From Aedes albopictus (lineage: Eukaryota; Arthropoda; Insecta; Diptera; Culicidae), in contig NC_085137.1 of NCBI RefSeq assembly GCF_035046485.1, forward strand, positions 317,666,239 to 317,730,238: DNA of 64,000 bases, read 5' to 3'. A program made the translations under genes and the position numbers. Below are positions 1 to 11,349 of the stretch, in pieces; positions within the stretch are counted from its first letter, which is position 1; each line of letters starts with the position of its first letter. A model generated the notes under the pieces. The model was not told the origin of the DNA, searched no databases, and worked only from the letters and a program-made list of their open reading frames with translations.

Positions 1-322
1 TACTAGATTTGTAGTAATGAGCTGAATTTTAGTATGGTGAGAATGTCAATTCTCCGTTTCTGCAATGAAATGGTGCAAAAAGTGTGGGTATTATGATTCC
101 TTGTCTAATTTGATGCTGTTTGAGCAAAACTTTGGGCAGCAGTGTTGTTGTTTTCTCCATTTCTTGCAACATAAACAACATAGTTATCCAAAGTTTTGCT
201 CAAACAGCATCAAATTAGACAAGGAATCATAATACCCACACTTTTTGTACCATTTCATTGCAGAAACAGTGAACTGACCTTCTCACCATACTAAAATTCA
301 GCTCATTACTACAAATCTAGTA
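1..322. mobile_element. Fold-back (palindromic) MITE
   Basis: The first ~140 bases are repeated in reverse complement at the other end. TACTAGATTTGTAGTAATGA opens the element and TCATTACTACAAATCTAGTA closes it, around a ~50-bp spacer near 135-185. There is no coding capacity. The left end coincides with the window edge, so any target duplication is out of view. I infer a non-autonomous inverted-repeat element and do not know the family. Confidence 0.85.
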
Positions 323-1259
323 CTACACCGAACGTGCCCCATTCCGAATAAAATCGATGCAGTTAATCCAAATCAGACACAACTACGTGATAATATTTTA
401 ACCGATTTTGAGAAGCTTTGATCCCCAAATATTTCACAAATTTACGCTAATGATTCTACACTATAATGCTTATGCGATAAAATAAATTAAAGTTATTATT
501 AATGTTTATTGATTACTCACTTCATCATATTTGCTGAAACTGCAAAGATTTTTTGTGAGCTTTATTTTTTCACCTGGAATACTTATTTTAAGTTACCCAT
601 ACCCTTTCTCAAGCCTAACTTTTATCAATCGATCACGGATTTGGGCATTGTTTGAAACTGTTTGAAACATATCTGAGCCACTCTTTGGATACTTTATACT
701 TATCGGAGAAGTCACTTTAAAGCTTGACCATTATTAGTTCATATCTACATAATATGCAGTTTGATATAGCATATAGTGACGATACATCGATAAACGACAA
801 ACAAAATCACTACGAAGCAAACAGGGGTGACGATTTTTGTTTGAATGCCGATACAACACATCCAACGATTTGCCACACCACACGTTCAGTGGCATTAACC
901 GTGACTGTGAATAAGTAACGTCTCTCTCAATTCAATTAAATATTGAGAGAGAGAATGGAGCGAAAAGCGCGGTTCATATGACAATGACAGAAGAAAATAT
1001 CATTCAGTTAACCGTGCAGTCATTAACAACACAATTGTCAAACACATGTTTGGATACGAACCACGTGAAGTCATATGATCATCACTCACTAGACAAACAA
1101 AAAACCGTTGGGGAACCCAACAGTATGGTCATGGCTCGGAAATGTGTTTTTTTTTTCAATAATTGCATGTGATAGTTTGTACCGTTAGCTGTAGTAAAAT
1201 GATCACTTTTAAAGGTTGGATATATTTTTGAATGAATATTTGAAAATTTTTGGGATCGA
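323..1259. other. Intergenic stretch, nothing recognised
   Basis: AT-rich DNA with only short chance open frames. A short inverted pair lies near 925-955 (TCTCTCTC and GAGAGAGA). No promoter, RNA gene or protein similarity was recognised. Confidence 0.5.
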
Positions 1260-2963
1260 TACTTACTTACCTTACCGGTCAGGCTAAGGCCGGGGTGGCC
1301 TCTGCTGTACATAGTAGCCGCCTCCACTCCACTCGGTCCATGGCTGTTTGTCTCCAGTTCCGCACTCTGCGAAGGGTCTGCAGATCGTCCTCCACTTGGT
1401 CGACCCATCTAGCTTGCTGCGCTCCACGTCTTCTTGTACCGGTCGGATGACTCTCGAGAACCATTTTAGTCGGGTTGCTATCCGACATCCTGATGACGTG
1501 ACCCGCCCACCGTAGCCTCCCGATTTTCGCGGTATGGACGATGGTTGATTCTCTCAGCAGCTGATGCAGCTCGTGGTGCATTCGCCTTCTCCAAGTCCCG
1601 TCTTCCATCTGCACTCCGCCGTAGATGGTACGCAACACCTTCCGTTCGAAAACTCCAAGGGCGCGTTGGTCCTCTGCACGTAGGGTCCATGTTTCGTGCC
1701 CATAGAGGACGACCGGTCTAATCATTGTTTTGTAGATGGTTAACTTCGTGTTACGGCGAACTTTATTCTATCGTAGAGTTCTGTGGAGTCCAAAGTAAGC
1801 ACGATTTCCTGCCACAATGCGCCTCTGAATTTCTCTGCTGGTGTCGTTGTCGGCGGTCACCAGTGAGCCCAAGTACACGAATTCTTCAACCGCCTCGATT
1901 TCATCACCGTCGATATGAATTCGGGGTGGCGGGCGCGGTAATTCCTCCCTGGAGCTCTTTGCCATCATGTACTTTGTCTTCGACACATTAATGACTAATC
2001 CGATTCGCCTGGCTTCACTCTTTAGTCGGATGTACGTTTCCGCCATCGTCTCAAATTTACGAGCAATAATATCAATATCATCGGCGAAAACAAGCAGCTG
2101 AACGGACTTCGTGAAAATCGTCCCACTCGTGTTTATCTCCGCTCTTCTTATTACACCCTCCACAGCAATGTTGAACAGCAAGCACGAAAGACCACCACCT
2201 TGCCGTAACCCTCTGCAAGATTCGAAGGGACTCGAGAGTGTCTCTGATACTCGAACTACGCACATCACTCGATCCATCGTCGCCTTGATCAGCCGTATCA
2301 GTTTATCCGGGAATCCGTATTCGTGCATAATCTGCCATAGCTGTTCTCGATCGATTGTATCATACGCCGATTTGAAATCGATGAACAAGTGATGTGTGGG
2401 CACGTTGTATTCGCGGCATTTCTGCAACATCTGGCGGATGGCGAACATCTGGTCCGTTAAAGCGCGTTCACCCATAAATCCAGCCCGATATTGCCCCACG
2501 AACTCTCTTGCAATCGGTGATAGACGGCGGCATAAAATTTGAGAGAGTATCTTGTAGGCAGCGCTCAGTAGTGTGATCGCGCGCTAGTTCCCGCAATCCA
2601 ACTTGTCGCCCTTTTTGTAGATGGGACACACGATGCCTTCCATCCATTCCTCCAGTAATACTTTCTCCTCCCAAATCTTGGTAATGACCCAGTGTAGTGC
2701 TCTAACCAGTGCTTCTCCACTGTATTTTAGAAGCTCGCTTGGTAGTTGACCTCCTCCTCAATTTCTTGAAGGTCAGGGGCCGGAAGTCTTTCGTCCTGTG
2801 CACATACTCCTAGATCTGTTACCACGCCACCTTCGGTACTTGCAACGTCGCCATTGAGGTGCTCATCGTAATGCTGCCGCCACCTCTCGACCACGATTTT
2901 GGGATCAATACGCATAACATTACTATCAGCTGAATGAAACATATTTTGTTTTGAACATTGCAC
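1260..2963 (-). mobile_element. 5'-truncated RTE-like non-LTR retrotransposon
   Basis: On the minus strand the segment carries the second half of a single-ORF non-LTR retrotransposon: linker after the endonuclease, reverse transcriptase and C-terminal region. Directly after the stop codon (1279-1281) the minus strand runs into a TAAG-like short tandem tail (1260-1276), typical of RTE-type 3' ends with very short UTRs. The 5' half, including the endonuclease, is missing beyond ~2963. The clade is an inference from the RT style (the RTE/JAM1 kind common in Aedes). A related 3' end lies at 51103-51187. Confidence 0.8.
1279..2963 (-). pseudogene. Broken reverse transcriptase ORF of RTE-like element
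   Basis: RNA-directed DNA polymerase that would reverse-transcribe its own mRNA at a nicked target. Visible in order: linker RWRQHYDEHLNGD (~2850), [33 protein letters not shown], block A FIDFKSAYDTIDR, block B GLRQGGGLS, catalytic block C FADDIDII, SKTKYM, then the C-terminal LYGHETWTL and FERKVLRTIYG with RLRWAGHV. Damage: an in-frame stop at 2584-2586 where related elements have Y (NYRAI), a second stop at 1768-1770, and a frameshifting loss near 2740 of the usual LKNNKAAGKDG block. The normally invariant RQGD reads RQGG. The remaining frame is otherwise long and open, so the copy is fairly young but dead. Confidence 0.88.
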
Positions 2964-3059
2964 AATGGGTCCAGAGCCGTATTTACGAAGACAAAAATGT
3001 TTGTTCCTTTAGTTTTAGTTAGGGTATATAGCCAATAGTGGACCCTCAAATTTCCCAAG

Positions 3060-3262
3060 TCTAGTCTAACACCGTATATCAAACCATTTTTAATAAGTTT
3101 TTTTTAGATTTTATAGAGGCATTTTAAAATCTTCCCTGTGTTATAGGGATAGGGATTTTTCAAAATATCATCGCTCTTCTTCTCCTTCTTCTTCTTCTTC
3201 TTCTTCTTCTTCTTCTTCTTCTTCTTCTTCTTCTTCTTCATGCAACATCAAATCACCAATTA
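3060..3262. repeat. Interspersed repeat copy with (TTC)18 tract
   Basis: The segment is a diverged copy of 41285-41434. They share ACACCGTA, TCAAACC, TAGAGGCATTTTAAAATC and ATCAAATCACCAA around a TTC tract. Here the tract is a perfect 54 bp (3186-3239); the other copy has four units. Chance frames of poly-Glu across the tract are not genes. The family is unknown. Confidence 0.75.
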
Positions 3263-3518
3263 TTATATGACTGTGGTTTGAATCGACGTGTTCCAAGCAG
3301 AGTTGCTCTCTGTCACTATCAATGGTAAGCAAACCGCCGATTTTGATAGGCTGACTGCGATCCAAGTCAGCGTGTGCTCTGTTGAGTCACCGGGTCACCG
3401 TCACTTTTCTTTTTCCATGGACTGATTGCGATGGCGGGTAGATATCACTGATAGGCCATCTGTAAAATTCGTTTAAAAATCAGAATAAACACCTAAAGTG
3501 ATGAAATTTGAATATGTG
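3263..3518. other. Intergenic, nothing recognised
   Basis: Short unassigned spacer between two repeats. It contains no recognised signal. Confidence 0.4.
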
Positions 3519-4307
3519 GTACCGTAATCCGGGGTAACATTGATCAGAATTTTCTATCTTTCTTGAATAATTCTCTTGGTAAACCAAACGTTACATGTTT
3601 TATATTTTTAAAACAAGTACTGGCCCTCTGAGTAAGTGTTAAGCTACTCTAAAAAGTATTGTAAAACTTTAAAACATGTTAAAATAGGTTTTTTAATCTA
3701 ATTTTTGATTTTGTTGATTTGGGGTAACATTGATCATGTCAGTGATCAATGTTCATTTGTGTTGAAAATACCCTTACTTACTAAATTCGGGGTCGCTGAT
3801 TTCGAATATGTTGTCCAAATTCTTACAACTTATGTACTTTTTAAGTTATTTTAGGATTAAAATCCTCTAAACCACGAATAACGCCTAAAGGTAGGCAATG
3901 GCTTAAGGAATTGATAGCCGACTATTAATAAATCGTATATTTTACTGAAAAATAGTATTTTCATAAAAGTTTTGTTCATTAAATCCAACTCTAGGATATC
4001 ATATTGAAGTAATACAGTGATTTTGAACCTCATATTGTATCTAGTATTCACGCCAGGCATGAATGTTTGAAAATGTATCTCAATGCGTTACGAAACACAA
4101 TTATGGAAAAATCGATTTAATTCAATGTTTATGAAGTTCAATTTTCATAAATTGCATGTTCTTTAATAGCTGAATGATAGCAGATTACGATATACCATAC
4201 GATAGCAGGACCTGATTCAATGTAAAATGCTTGTTTGGACATTTCATGAGGTGGGTCAAGCCGATCAATGTTACCCCTCTTATCAATGATACCCCGGATT
4301 ACGGTAC
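3519..4307. mobile_element. TIR element (GTACCGTAATCCGGGGT ends)
   Basis: Perfect 17-bp terminal inverted repeats: GTACCGTAATCCGGGGT at 3519-3535 and its reverse complement at 4291-4307. Just inside lie repeated inverted copies of GGGGTAACATTGATCA (3531, ~3721, ~4262). There is no transposase, so this is a non-autonomous element of about 0.8 kb. The end style resembles the element at 12264-13447 (TACCGTCAAATGGGGTAAC), suggesting one superfamily. Confidence 0.75.
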
Positions 4308-5897
4308 AGAATAACAAGTTTTGTATGTTGGTCATTAAACATTTTGAGTTTTGACTACAATCGCCAAAATATCAGTTCAGTTGCTATGATAGTGCTCTGG
4401 AGTGCGAGTCAGTATCAAGCCGTTGCCGGTCACTATCGTTTTGATATTGATCGGCCTACAGTGATAGTGGGGGTGGTGCAAAATCAGTAGTCAACTGACA
4501 TGACTGATATCTCGCAGCCCTGGCAAGTGTTACTTCGGATCAGCGCTGTTATAGGGCACTGCACTGTTTTGATTTTGTATGGGATTTTGACATTTCTTGG
4601 CCTTGTTGTTTACAAAGTTTCTGTAAGAGTGAAAGAGAAGGAGAGAATTTCATGCAGTGCCCTATTGGTCGTGAGCTTCCCATGACGATGAACAAGTAGG
4701 CTCTTTCATTGTCACAAGACAAAACGAGCATTCATGCACTTCGTCGTGTCATTTTGCAATGATCAAGCGTCATGACGGAAACTTTAATATTGTTTTAAAA
4801 TTAAAATTTTCACCTGGTCCAAGCAAATTTAGGCTAGCCGTTGCATTTAACAGATAGAGATGATATACACTTATGCTTTGAAGGATTTAAACAATGACAA
4901 AATCCAAGAATGTTGTAGTAATTGCCTTGTTTACAACCATGTCACGCTCCGTCATGACCGAAAAATGAGCGAATATTGCTAGCCTCTCTTGGTCATTGGG
5001 TCCCGATTCGATGACATTGAGAGAGGCACTTCTGTAAAATTCGCGTGACGACCCGTGTTGACGCTGACGCTTTCCAAGCCTGCTTCGGATTGTCTGTGAT
5101 AAAACATGCAATCCATTTTGATTATCCACAAACAAGATCGCTTTGACCAATGGTGTTAAGTGAAGTCAATCAAAGCAACCTGCGCCTTTGCGGCTGTAGT
5201 TCGACCGCGAGTCAACCGTGTCGCTGCTATCGATAAAATGCGTTCGCTAGTTCAGCGCTAGAGTGGGCCATATTGTTAATTTATTTTATTTGCTAGAATA
5301 GAAACTATTTGCACCCTTCAAAAAGAAAAAAAGAGTTTCCACAAATCAAGTTGCCCCTCTTTACGGTACTACGGTTTACCGTTGTATCGCAAAGATGACG
5401 TAAGGTCGGTGCAGAAATGTGCAAGCGATTCGCGAATCACGTAGCCCGGCGTTTCATTCTCAACCGGCCGGCTGGCTGTCTGTAGACGTAGGTATCGAAT
5501 GCAAAAAGACGGGGGAAGTTTTTTTTTTCTCTCCGCAAACAGAGAGACATGACAGTCGGCACGATCCGGTTAGCGAGGGGCACAGTTGCAGAACTATTAG
5601 CAAGTTGTCTCTGGCTGGCCTGGCTGCACGCCAGCTGGCAGTGAACTGATGTAGGAATGCCGGAGCAACCGTGTGAACTTGCACAGTGATGACAAGGTGT
5701 GCGTGCGTGTGTGCATTAGATTAGATAGATTTGAGGCGTTTAGCACTCGCGTGACACCAGGAAACCACCAGTTCTTTGATCATGATCATAAGCGATGAAG
5801 TTATTAATTTAAGAGGTGATTGAGTAGTGGAGGTATTTTGATCCAACTTGGGAGTTTGATTACATACATTTATCATATAATCTCTACAATATTTATC

Positions 5898-5900
<3 letters not shown>
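4308..5900. other. Intergenic stretch with one tiny MITE
   Basis: Apart from the 113-bp inverted-repeat element at 4552-4664, I see no gene or repeat that I can name. Chance frames up to ~87 codons lack any recognisable domain. Confidence 0.4.
4552..4664. mobile_element. Very short TIR element
   Basis: TAGGGCACTGCA at 4552 and TGCAGTGCCCTA ending at 4664 form terminal inverted repeats of a 113-bp unit with no coding capacity. Flanking bases are compatible with, but do not prove, a TA target. Confidence 0.5.

Positions 5901-5945
<45 letters not shown>
5901..5945. repeat. (AT)n microsatellite
   Basis: Uninterrupted AT dinucleotide tract of about 44 bp, immediately followed by a 34-bp tandem duplication. 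Confidence 0.95.
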
Positions 5946-5949
<4 letters not shown>

Positions 5950-6012
5950 TTATTGGAACACGATACGTATTCAACTATTTGTTTTATTGGAACACGATAC
6001 GTATTCAACTAT
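5945..6012. repeat. Perfect 34-bp tandem duplication
   Basis: Two identical 34-bp units (5945-5978 and 5979-6012) that contain TTATTGGAACACGATACGTA. Complete identity next to a microsatellite points to a recent slippage event. Confidence 0.95.
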
Positions 6013-6037
6013 GGAGTGCCCTTCATTTTGGTTGCTG

Positions 6038-6080
6038 CAGTCGACTCTCCCCACAACTCGATATCCAAGGGACCATTGAG
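6038..6080 (+). mobile_element. End fragment of CAGTCGACTCTC-type MITE
   Basis: CAGTCGACTCTCC followed by CTCGATATCCAAGGGACCAT matches the left end of the element at 32046-32322 (CAGTTGACTCTCTAC, GAAGGGACCATCGAG). No opposite end was found nearby, so this is a one-ended fragment. Confidence 0.55.
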
Positions 6081-8060
6081 CTAAAGAAAACATATGGGAA
6101 GAAAAAAATTCTGACGATAAAAAATCTCGAAATCAAGTTTTGATGGTAGAGATCACAGTTTTGAGCTGGAAATTTTGTATACAATAACCACAGACAAACA
6201 TACGAAACACTTGCGAAAATTCCATCGACCACGCTTGTAACGATCATTTTAATTTTTCATAGTTGTGGCTTTCACAACCAGAGGCGCGCGCATCGTTTTT
6301 CTATGTGTTTGACGTTTCACACTAGTGCCTTCTGTTGACGATATTGCACAACACAGTGATTCGTGCAACTTTTCCACCAGGTGATGGTAGTGTGTACTGG
6401 GCGATGGATTTCCATGAAAATCGTTCAAGGTGTTACGTCTGTTTGTCTGTGCAATAACTTTACTTTTCGAATTAAAAAAAATAACCCTGCTCAGTGATCT
6501 CAAAGCCGTATCTGGCTAGATAAAATTGTTTACGCTTAAATTATTAGTTTTTGCTGTATGCTGTCTTCGGAAAAGTTTCTTCCTATATTTTGGACATTCT
6601 TTTCAATATTGTAAAATTGGGGTGGTCCATATCATTTTTAAGACCACATTATCAACATTATAGTTTTTTCATACAGAGAACCAAGTTCCACACCGAAAAG
6701 AAGAAGAAGAAGATAAAGAAAAAAAAGAAGAAGAAGAAGTCACTATTCGGAATAACGTCCGCCCATTTATGGTACCCTGGAGCCTAAACACGGGCGGTCA
6801 GGGAGACATCCACATATACCTGATACCCTACATAACAAACCCATCAACACATGGGCCGGGACCAACGGCTTTACTTCCTATCCAAGTGAAGGCATGAGGC
6901 GATGTATTTTGGTCTCAGCCACTTGTTCATCGTCCTACCTACTCTTTCCCGGCATGTCATGTTTCGTGAAAACATAATGCATTGCTACATTTGGAGTGTT
7001 GCGCGACACGATACGATCGAAGCCACCTGAACGTTGAATGTTGAAACTCATTTTGTTAAATCGCATGGAAGGTTTGAATTCTTGATAAGGTGATGTCACA
7101 CTTGATGATGCGACTTTTTAGTACATTTTCGTCGTTTTATCGTTTTCAACTATTTAATACAGAAAAGGTTGAGACAAATCTCTTAGATATATAACGACTA
7201 AAGTAAATTTGCAAAACTATAGTCTTTTTTCGCATAGAAAAAGTAATACAACAACTACAATCAGGTATTTTTTACACGACCGTGTAAATGAAAACTCCAT
7301 ACATTTTTTTGTCTTATTTTTGCATGATTCGTCGAGAAATGGAGAGTTTTTACGTGTTTTTTTTTTTAATTTTGAACTGAGTGAACGAATTAGCGCGGTG
7401 CGTATCCCCCGAGTAAAAAAGACCTTACTGTACTGGAGATGACAGAACATATCGTAAAATAAATAAATTTGAACCATTCAGTCTAATAATGACCAGATGT
7501 CCCGGTTTGTCCCGGATTCAAGTTAGTCGTCCCGCATTGTAAAGTGTCCCAGAAATGTCCCGGATTTCAACAATCGCTAAAATAGTTTTTTTTTTTACTT
7601 GACAGATATATTTGACTAATATGTTGAACTGCTTCTGCTCTTTTTAAATGCAAACTTCAAAAAAACAAAAAAAAATGAAAAAAAAAATTAACTTATATTC
7701 ATGAATTAACATGGCTTATTTTGCATTATTTTTTCTATATCCTTTAGTTCGTGAATTTTATTTTTTATGCTAGCTTTTCACGTCTATTGCTTGATTCTTG
7801 TAAGCTCTCTTCAAGTGAATTTGAAGATTTTTGGCAAAACTTTACCTTATTTTAATACTATCATATCAAGCATTTCATTATCAATTGTTCAATACATGGT
7901 CTACTTGCCTAATTTCACCTTCTAGAATTTTTTAAACTTGTTCGCAATTTGGCGAATACTATCATACCTATTATTTCATTATCCACTTTGATCTCTACTC
8001 CCTTACACTCTGAGTAGAAAAAGACCGATATAACCATAAAATAATTAAATTATACCCAAA
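6081..8060. other. Intergenic stretch with old repeat debris
   Basis: No coding gene recognised. GA-rich runs lie at 6695-6745. A tract at 6850-6915 (GGGCCGGGACCAACGGCTTT) looks like an old interspersed fragment but I cannot name it. TGTCCCGG motifs recur at 7498-7565, and poly-A/T runs lie at 7580-7690. Small open frames here have no domain. Confidence 0.4.
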
Positions 8061-8410
8061 GTCATCCAAACTGTTCTTGAGTTTGGATCCTAAAGTCTAT
8101 GCGTGTAAGAACAACTTCTTTCATTATACAAAACTACGATTTGTAATCTATCATGTTCAGAACGTCTCTCTGAAAGTTCAATAGACAGTATCAGATCTGT
8201 CGGGATGTCCTAGGTCATCCAAACTGTTCTTGAGATTAGATCCCAAAGTCTACGGGTGTAACGGTAACTTCTTCCATTATATGAAGCTACGATTTGTAAG
8301 CTATCATGTCCAGTAAGTCTTCTGAATGTTCGATGGACATCATTAGTTCAGCTGCGGTCATCCAAACTATTATGATGTTTAAAATCTAGCATCTACAGGA
8401 ATCGAAGATT
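8061..8410. repeat. Short satellite array, ~150-bp unit, 2.4 copies
   Basis: Unit 1 (8061-8213), unit 2 (8214-8356) and partial unit 3 (8357-~8410) each begin GTCATCCAAACT and share GATCCTAAAGTCTA-like, ACTTCTTYCATTATA and CTACGATTTGTAA blocks. The ~25% divergence indicates an old array. No coding. Mosquito satellites of this size can produce piRNAs, but nothing in the sequence alone shows transcription here. Confidence 0.85.
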
Positions 8411-8450
8411 CTGTTTTTTTTTCTATATAAAGTTATGGTGAATAATTTAT

Positions 8451-8451
<1 letters not shown>

Positions 8452-8490
<39 letters not shown>
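8452..8490. repeat. (GAT)13 microsatellite
   Basis: Thirteen perfect GAT units lie immediately upstream of a large palindrome. The poly-Met reading across it is an artefact. Confidence 0.95.
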
Positions 8491-8491
<1 letters not shown>

Positions 8492-8521
8492 GTGTTCCCA
8501 CCATCAGCGCAAGGATTACCC

Positions 8522-9194
8522 GATTACACAGCGCAACATTTTTTTGTCTCAAGAGCAAACTTATGTGTCTCCGAAGGATTTTGGGCCGCTGAATCCGAAT
8601 CCGGGCTCAGAATTGCTCTAACACGTCACAATTTTGAGCTATACCTCAATTTATAGGGCAAAATATGCGATTTTGGGCTTTTTTGACTGCAAGCCATTAA
8701 GCTTGGAAATATTTTTTTTAAGCAATCAAAAGGTTAATTGGTCAATTAACATCTAAAATAACGACTCATGCGAAATATTTCGTTTTACCTTATCAAAGTT
8801 GATAGATTTAAGCATTTTATGTTAGTATGAAAACTTGCATACAACTTTTGGAGGGTGACTTGTATGGGAAATATGATACCTAACATAAATCGCTTAAAAC
8901 TATGAAATTCGATTTGGTAAAACGAAATATTTTGCATGAGTCGTTAATTTAGATGTGAATTGACCAATTAACCTTTTGATTGCTTAACAAAAAATATTTC
9001 CTTGCTTAATAGCTTGCAGTCAAAAAAGCCCAAAATCGCATATTTTGCCCTATAAATTGAGGTATAGCCCAAAAATGTGACGTGTTAGAGCAAATCTGAG
9101 CCCGGATTCGGATTCAGCGGCTCAAAATCCTTCAGAGACACATGAGTTTGCTCTTGAGACAGACAAAAAGATAATTTTTGTAACGCTGTGTTAC
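8522..9194. mobile_element. Large fold-back element, ~320-bp arms
   Basis: Left arm 8522-~8840 and right arm ~8880-9194 are inverted copies. ACACAGCG ends, CTCAAGAGCAAACT, GCTGAATCCGAATCCGGGCT and AAAATCGCATATTTTGCCCT recur in mirror order. The arms differ by scattered substitutions and small indels, so the copy has aged. The ends read GTAACACAGCG-like. No transposase. This repeat type is common in Aedes genomes from general familiarity; the family name is not asserted. Confidence 0.88.
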
Positions 9195-9237
9195 CTATGG
9201 CTGTAGAGTCATACCGGAAGGAAATAATCTACCTGAT

Positions 9238-9488
9238 TGTAAATAAAAAGAAAATCGGGTTAAGTACGGTTCCTTTGAATTCCACTAAGAATTTGCATCC
9301 TTTGACAGATACGTATTTCGACCTCAACTGTAAGGTCGTCTTCAGTCTCTTGTACTTGACTCGACTCAAGTACAAGACACTGAAGACGACCTTACAGTTG
9401 AGGTCGAAATACGTATCTGTCAAAGGATGCAAATTCTTAGTGGAATTCAAAGGAACCGTACTTAACCCGATTTTCTTTTTATTTACAG
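9238..9488. mobile_element. Near-perfect palindromic MITE, 251 bp
   Basis: TGTAAATAAAAAGAAAATCG opens and the inverted copy closes at 9488; the centre is at ~9362. The arms are nearly identical, giving mirror-image open frames of 87 and 108 codons on opposite strands that are not genes. A diverged one-arm relative lies at 37194-37240. High arm identity suggests a recent insertion or recent arm conversion. Confidence 0.9.
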
Positions 9489-11018
9489 ACATTCCCCTAA
9501 CAAGCCCAGGTTAATCATCACTACCTGATTGTTTGTTGTAGCAGGGTAAGCTAAATTCACTGGAGACCTTCGGCAGACAACACGGTGGTTGTTATCTCGT
9601 AACAAAGTCTGGCCACCTCTCAAACATTTGCCCAGAAACCAGTTCATTGAGCTTCCTTAAGCTACCCTGTAACCGGTTGGTTCCAATCCGTAGGTTTTAA
9701 TGTTGTATGATTGTTTTGTTTTGTGAAAATTCACGTTTTTAGATGATTAATAACAGTAGGTACACCCTAGCGAGAAACTGTGCCGCTACAAATAAGCTAC
9801 CGAAACCGTTACCAAAAAGACTCAACAACACTCGCACAAAAGAAGTGTAGAATTAGCATTTAAGTTAAAATACACGGTAATAAAATGAAAAAAAAAAAAC
9901 TCGCACAAAAATGGTGTTTGCTGAGAAGAATGAGAGGGAGTGGGATCGTCAAGGGCGCGGCCATCTTCAATTTTGGAAGATTGGCCAGAACTTGTGTACA
10001 GACCGGTAAAAGTGCAGTGTCGCAAGTTATTAACCCGCTCCCCCCTTGAATTTTAATAGGGGCTGGATAAGGGAGCTGCCACCGTTGAGGTAATTGGGTC
10101 CAAAACTCACCATTTTCCACCCTGACGGAATTCCAAAATTTATTTTCCAATAGGACCTCATACCCGTTTATATAAAACGGTCACACACGGCGGCTCGGAA
10201 ATCGAGATGGCTTCCGATCCTAATAGCAAAGGATTCGCCATAGTCCATTCCCGGACGATCTCCTCAGGCCATAGGCCTTAATCGTCAAGGAGAAGTTCCC
10301 CTCTCGGCCGTCCTAGGTGGTCATGTCACGGCATGACACCTGAAGACCCCCCCCCCTCCCCGCTGCCCAGCCAGCAATCTGGTTGCTATATCGAAATTGC
10401 AATTGAAATAGTCACACATATATAGCACCAAAGAAATCGTATTCAATGCACTAAATAGGCATATACATACATAAAGTGGAGGCCATATGGAAACATATAT
10501 TCGATTACTGCGATTTCATCCAACATAATTTACGATTTCTCGAAAAATTTTACGATTTCGCCGATTTTATCTGTTTAAATATACGATTATGCATGATTTT
10601 ATTACGATTAAGAGTACCAATATACGACTCAAGATTTTCAAATAAAAAAAAACAAATGGTGTTCAGTGGGAATCAAAACTTAGGTCCTTTGATTGAGAAC
10701 TGCGCGTTATCTCTATTGGCTATATTGCCAAGTTGAAAATAAAGAGTCAAAGTGAATGGCATGAAACGAATAAAAATTAGCATGATACGGTGCGAGACTT
10801 GTGGTGGGAGCGTTGTTGTTGTGCATTGAGTGGCATCAAAAGTGGTGCCGGTCAAGAGGCCCGGAATTCACATCGTTGTTGGAATCTATACATCACTTAT
10901 TGTAAGTCATCTGCTAGTATGGAAACCTATATATTTGGTTGAAATTATTGCTACCATGGTTGGAATGTGTCAACAACAACAAATATACAAATTTGTGATG
11001 AATACTATTTTTTTTTCT
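9489..11018. other. Intergenic stretch, unclassified repeat-like DNA
   Basis: No gene recognised. A GC-richer block at 10020-10390 ending in a C-run (10350-10365) looks like part of an old retroelement non-coding region but could not be assigned. From ~10480 to 10640, ACGATT motifs recur in the same style as 16380-17060. A tRNA-like block lies at 10661-10736. Confidence 0.4.
10661..10736 (-). repeat. Degenerate tRNA-like sequence
   Basis: On the minus strand TTGGCAATATAGCCAATAGA is followed by a distorted B-box region (AAGTTTTGATTCCC). The sequence is a diverged sister of the tRNA-like block at 17421-17492, with the same TATAGCC and CTCAATCA segments. I read it as a SINE-type or tRNA pseudogene remnant, not a working tRNA. 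Confidence 0.5.
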
Positions 11019-11025
11019 CCATCAT

Positions 11026-11264
11026 TCTTCTTTTTTTGGTTCTACGTCCCCACTGGTACTTGGCCTGCCTCGCTTCAACTTAGAGTTCTTTGAGCACTTC
11101 CACAGTTATTAATTGAAGGGCTTTCTTTGCCTGCCATTGCATGAATTTGTTTATTGTGAGGCAAGTACAATGATACACTATGCCCAGGGAGTCGAGAAAA
11201 TTTTCGAACACGCCATCCCCGGATTGGCGATCCATAGCCTGAACCACTAGGCTAACTGGAGACC
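11026..11264 (-). mobile_element. tRNA-derived SINE copy (B box deleted)
   Basis: Minus-strand SINE of the same family as 55897-56158: tRNA-like head with A box TAGCCTAGTGGTT-like, body GGGCATAGTGTATCATTGTA, then GTCCCAGTGGGGACG-type end and GAA-rich tail. It is flanked by a 7-bp direct repeat CCATCAT (11019-11025 and 11265-11271), the mark of LINE-driven insertion. Relative to the sister copy, ~22 bp including the B box (GGTTCGATTCC) are missing, so this copy should be unable to bind TFIIIC properly. Confidence 0.85.
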
Positions 11265-11349
11265 CCATCATACAAATCCATCATACAAATATGTAAACAA
11301 AACCATTTACGATTTCCGAGATTAACCCTCCAACGCCCAAAAAGGAACC

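Noticed and set aside
8435..8656. Frame starting with a Met run
   Set aside because: GAT microsatellite followed by the arm of a fold-back element.
9188..9514. Mirror-image frames of 108 and 87 codons on opposite strands
   Set aside because: They arise because the DNA is a near-perfect palindrome; the peptides are almost identical to each other.
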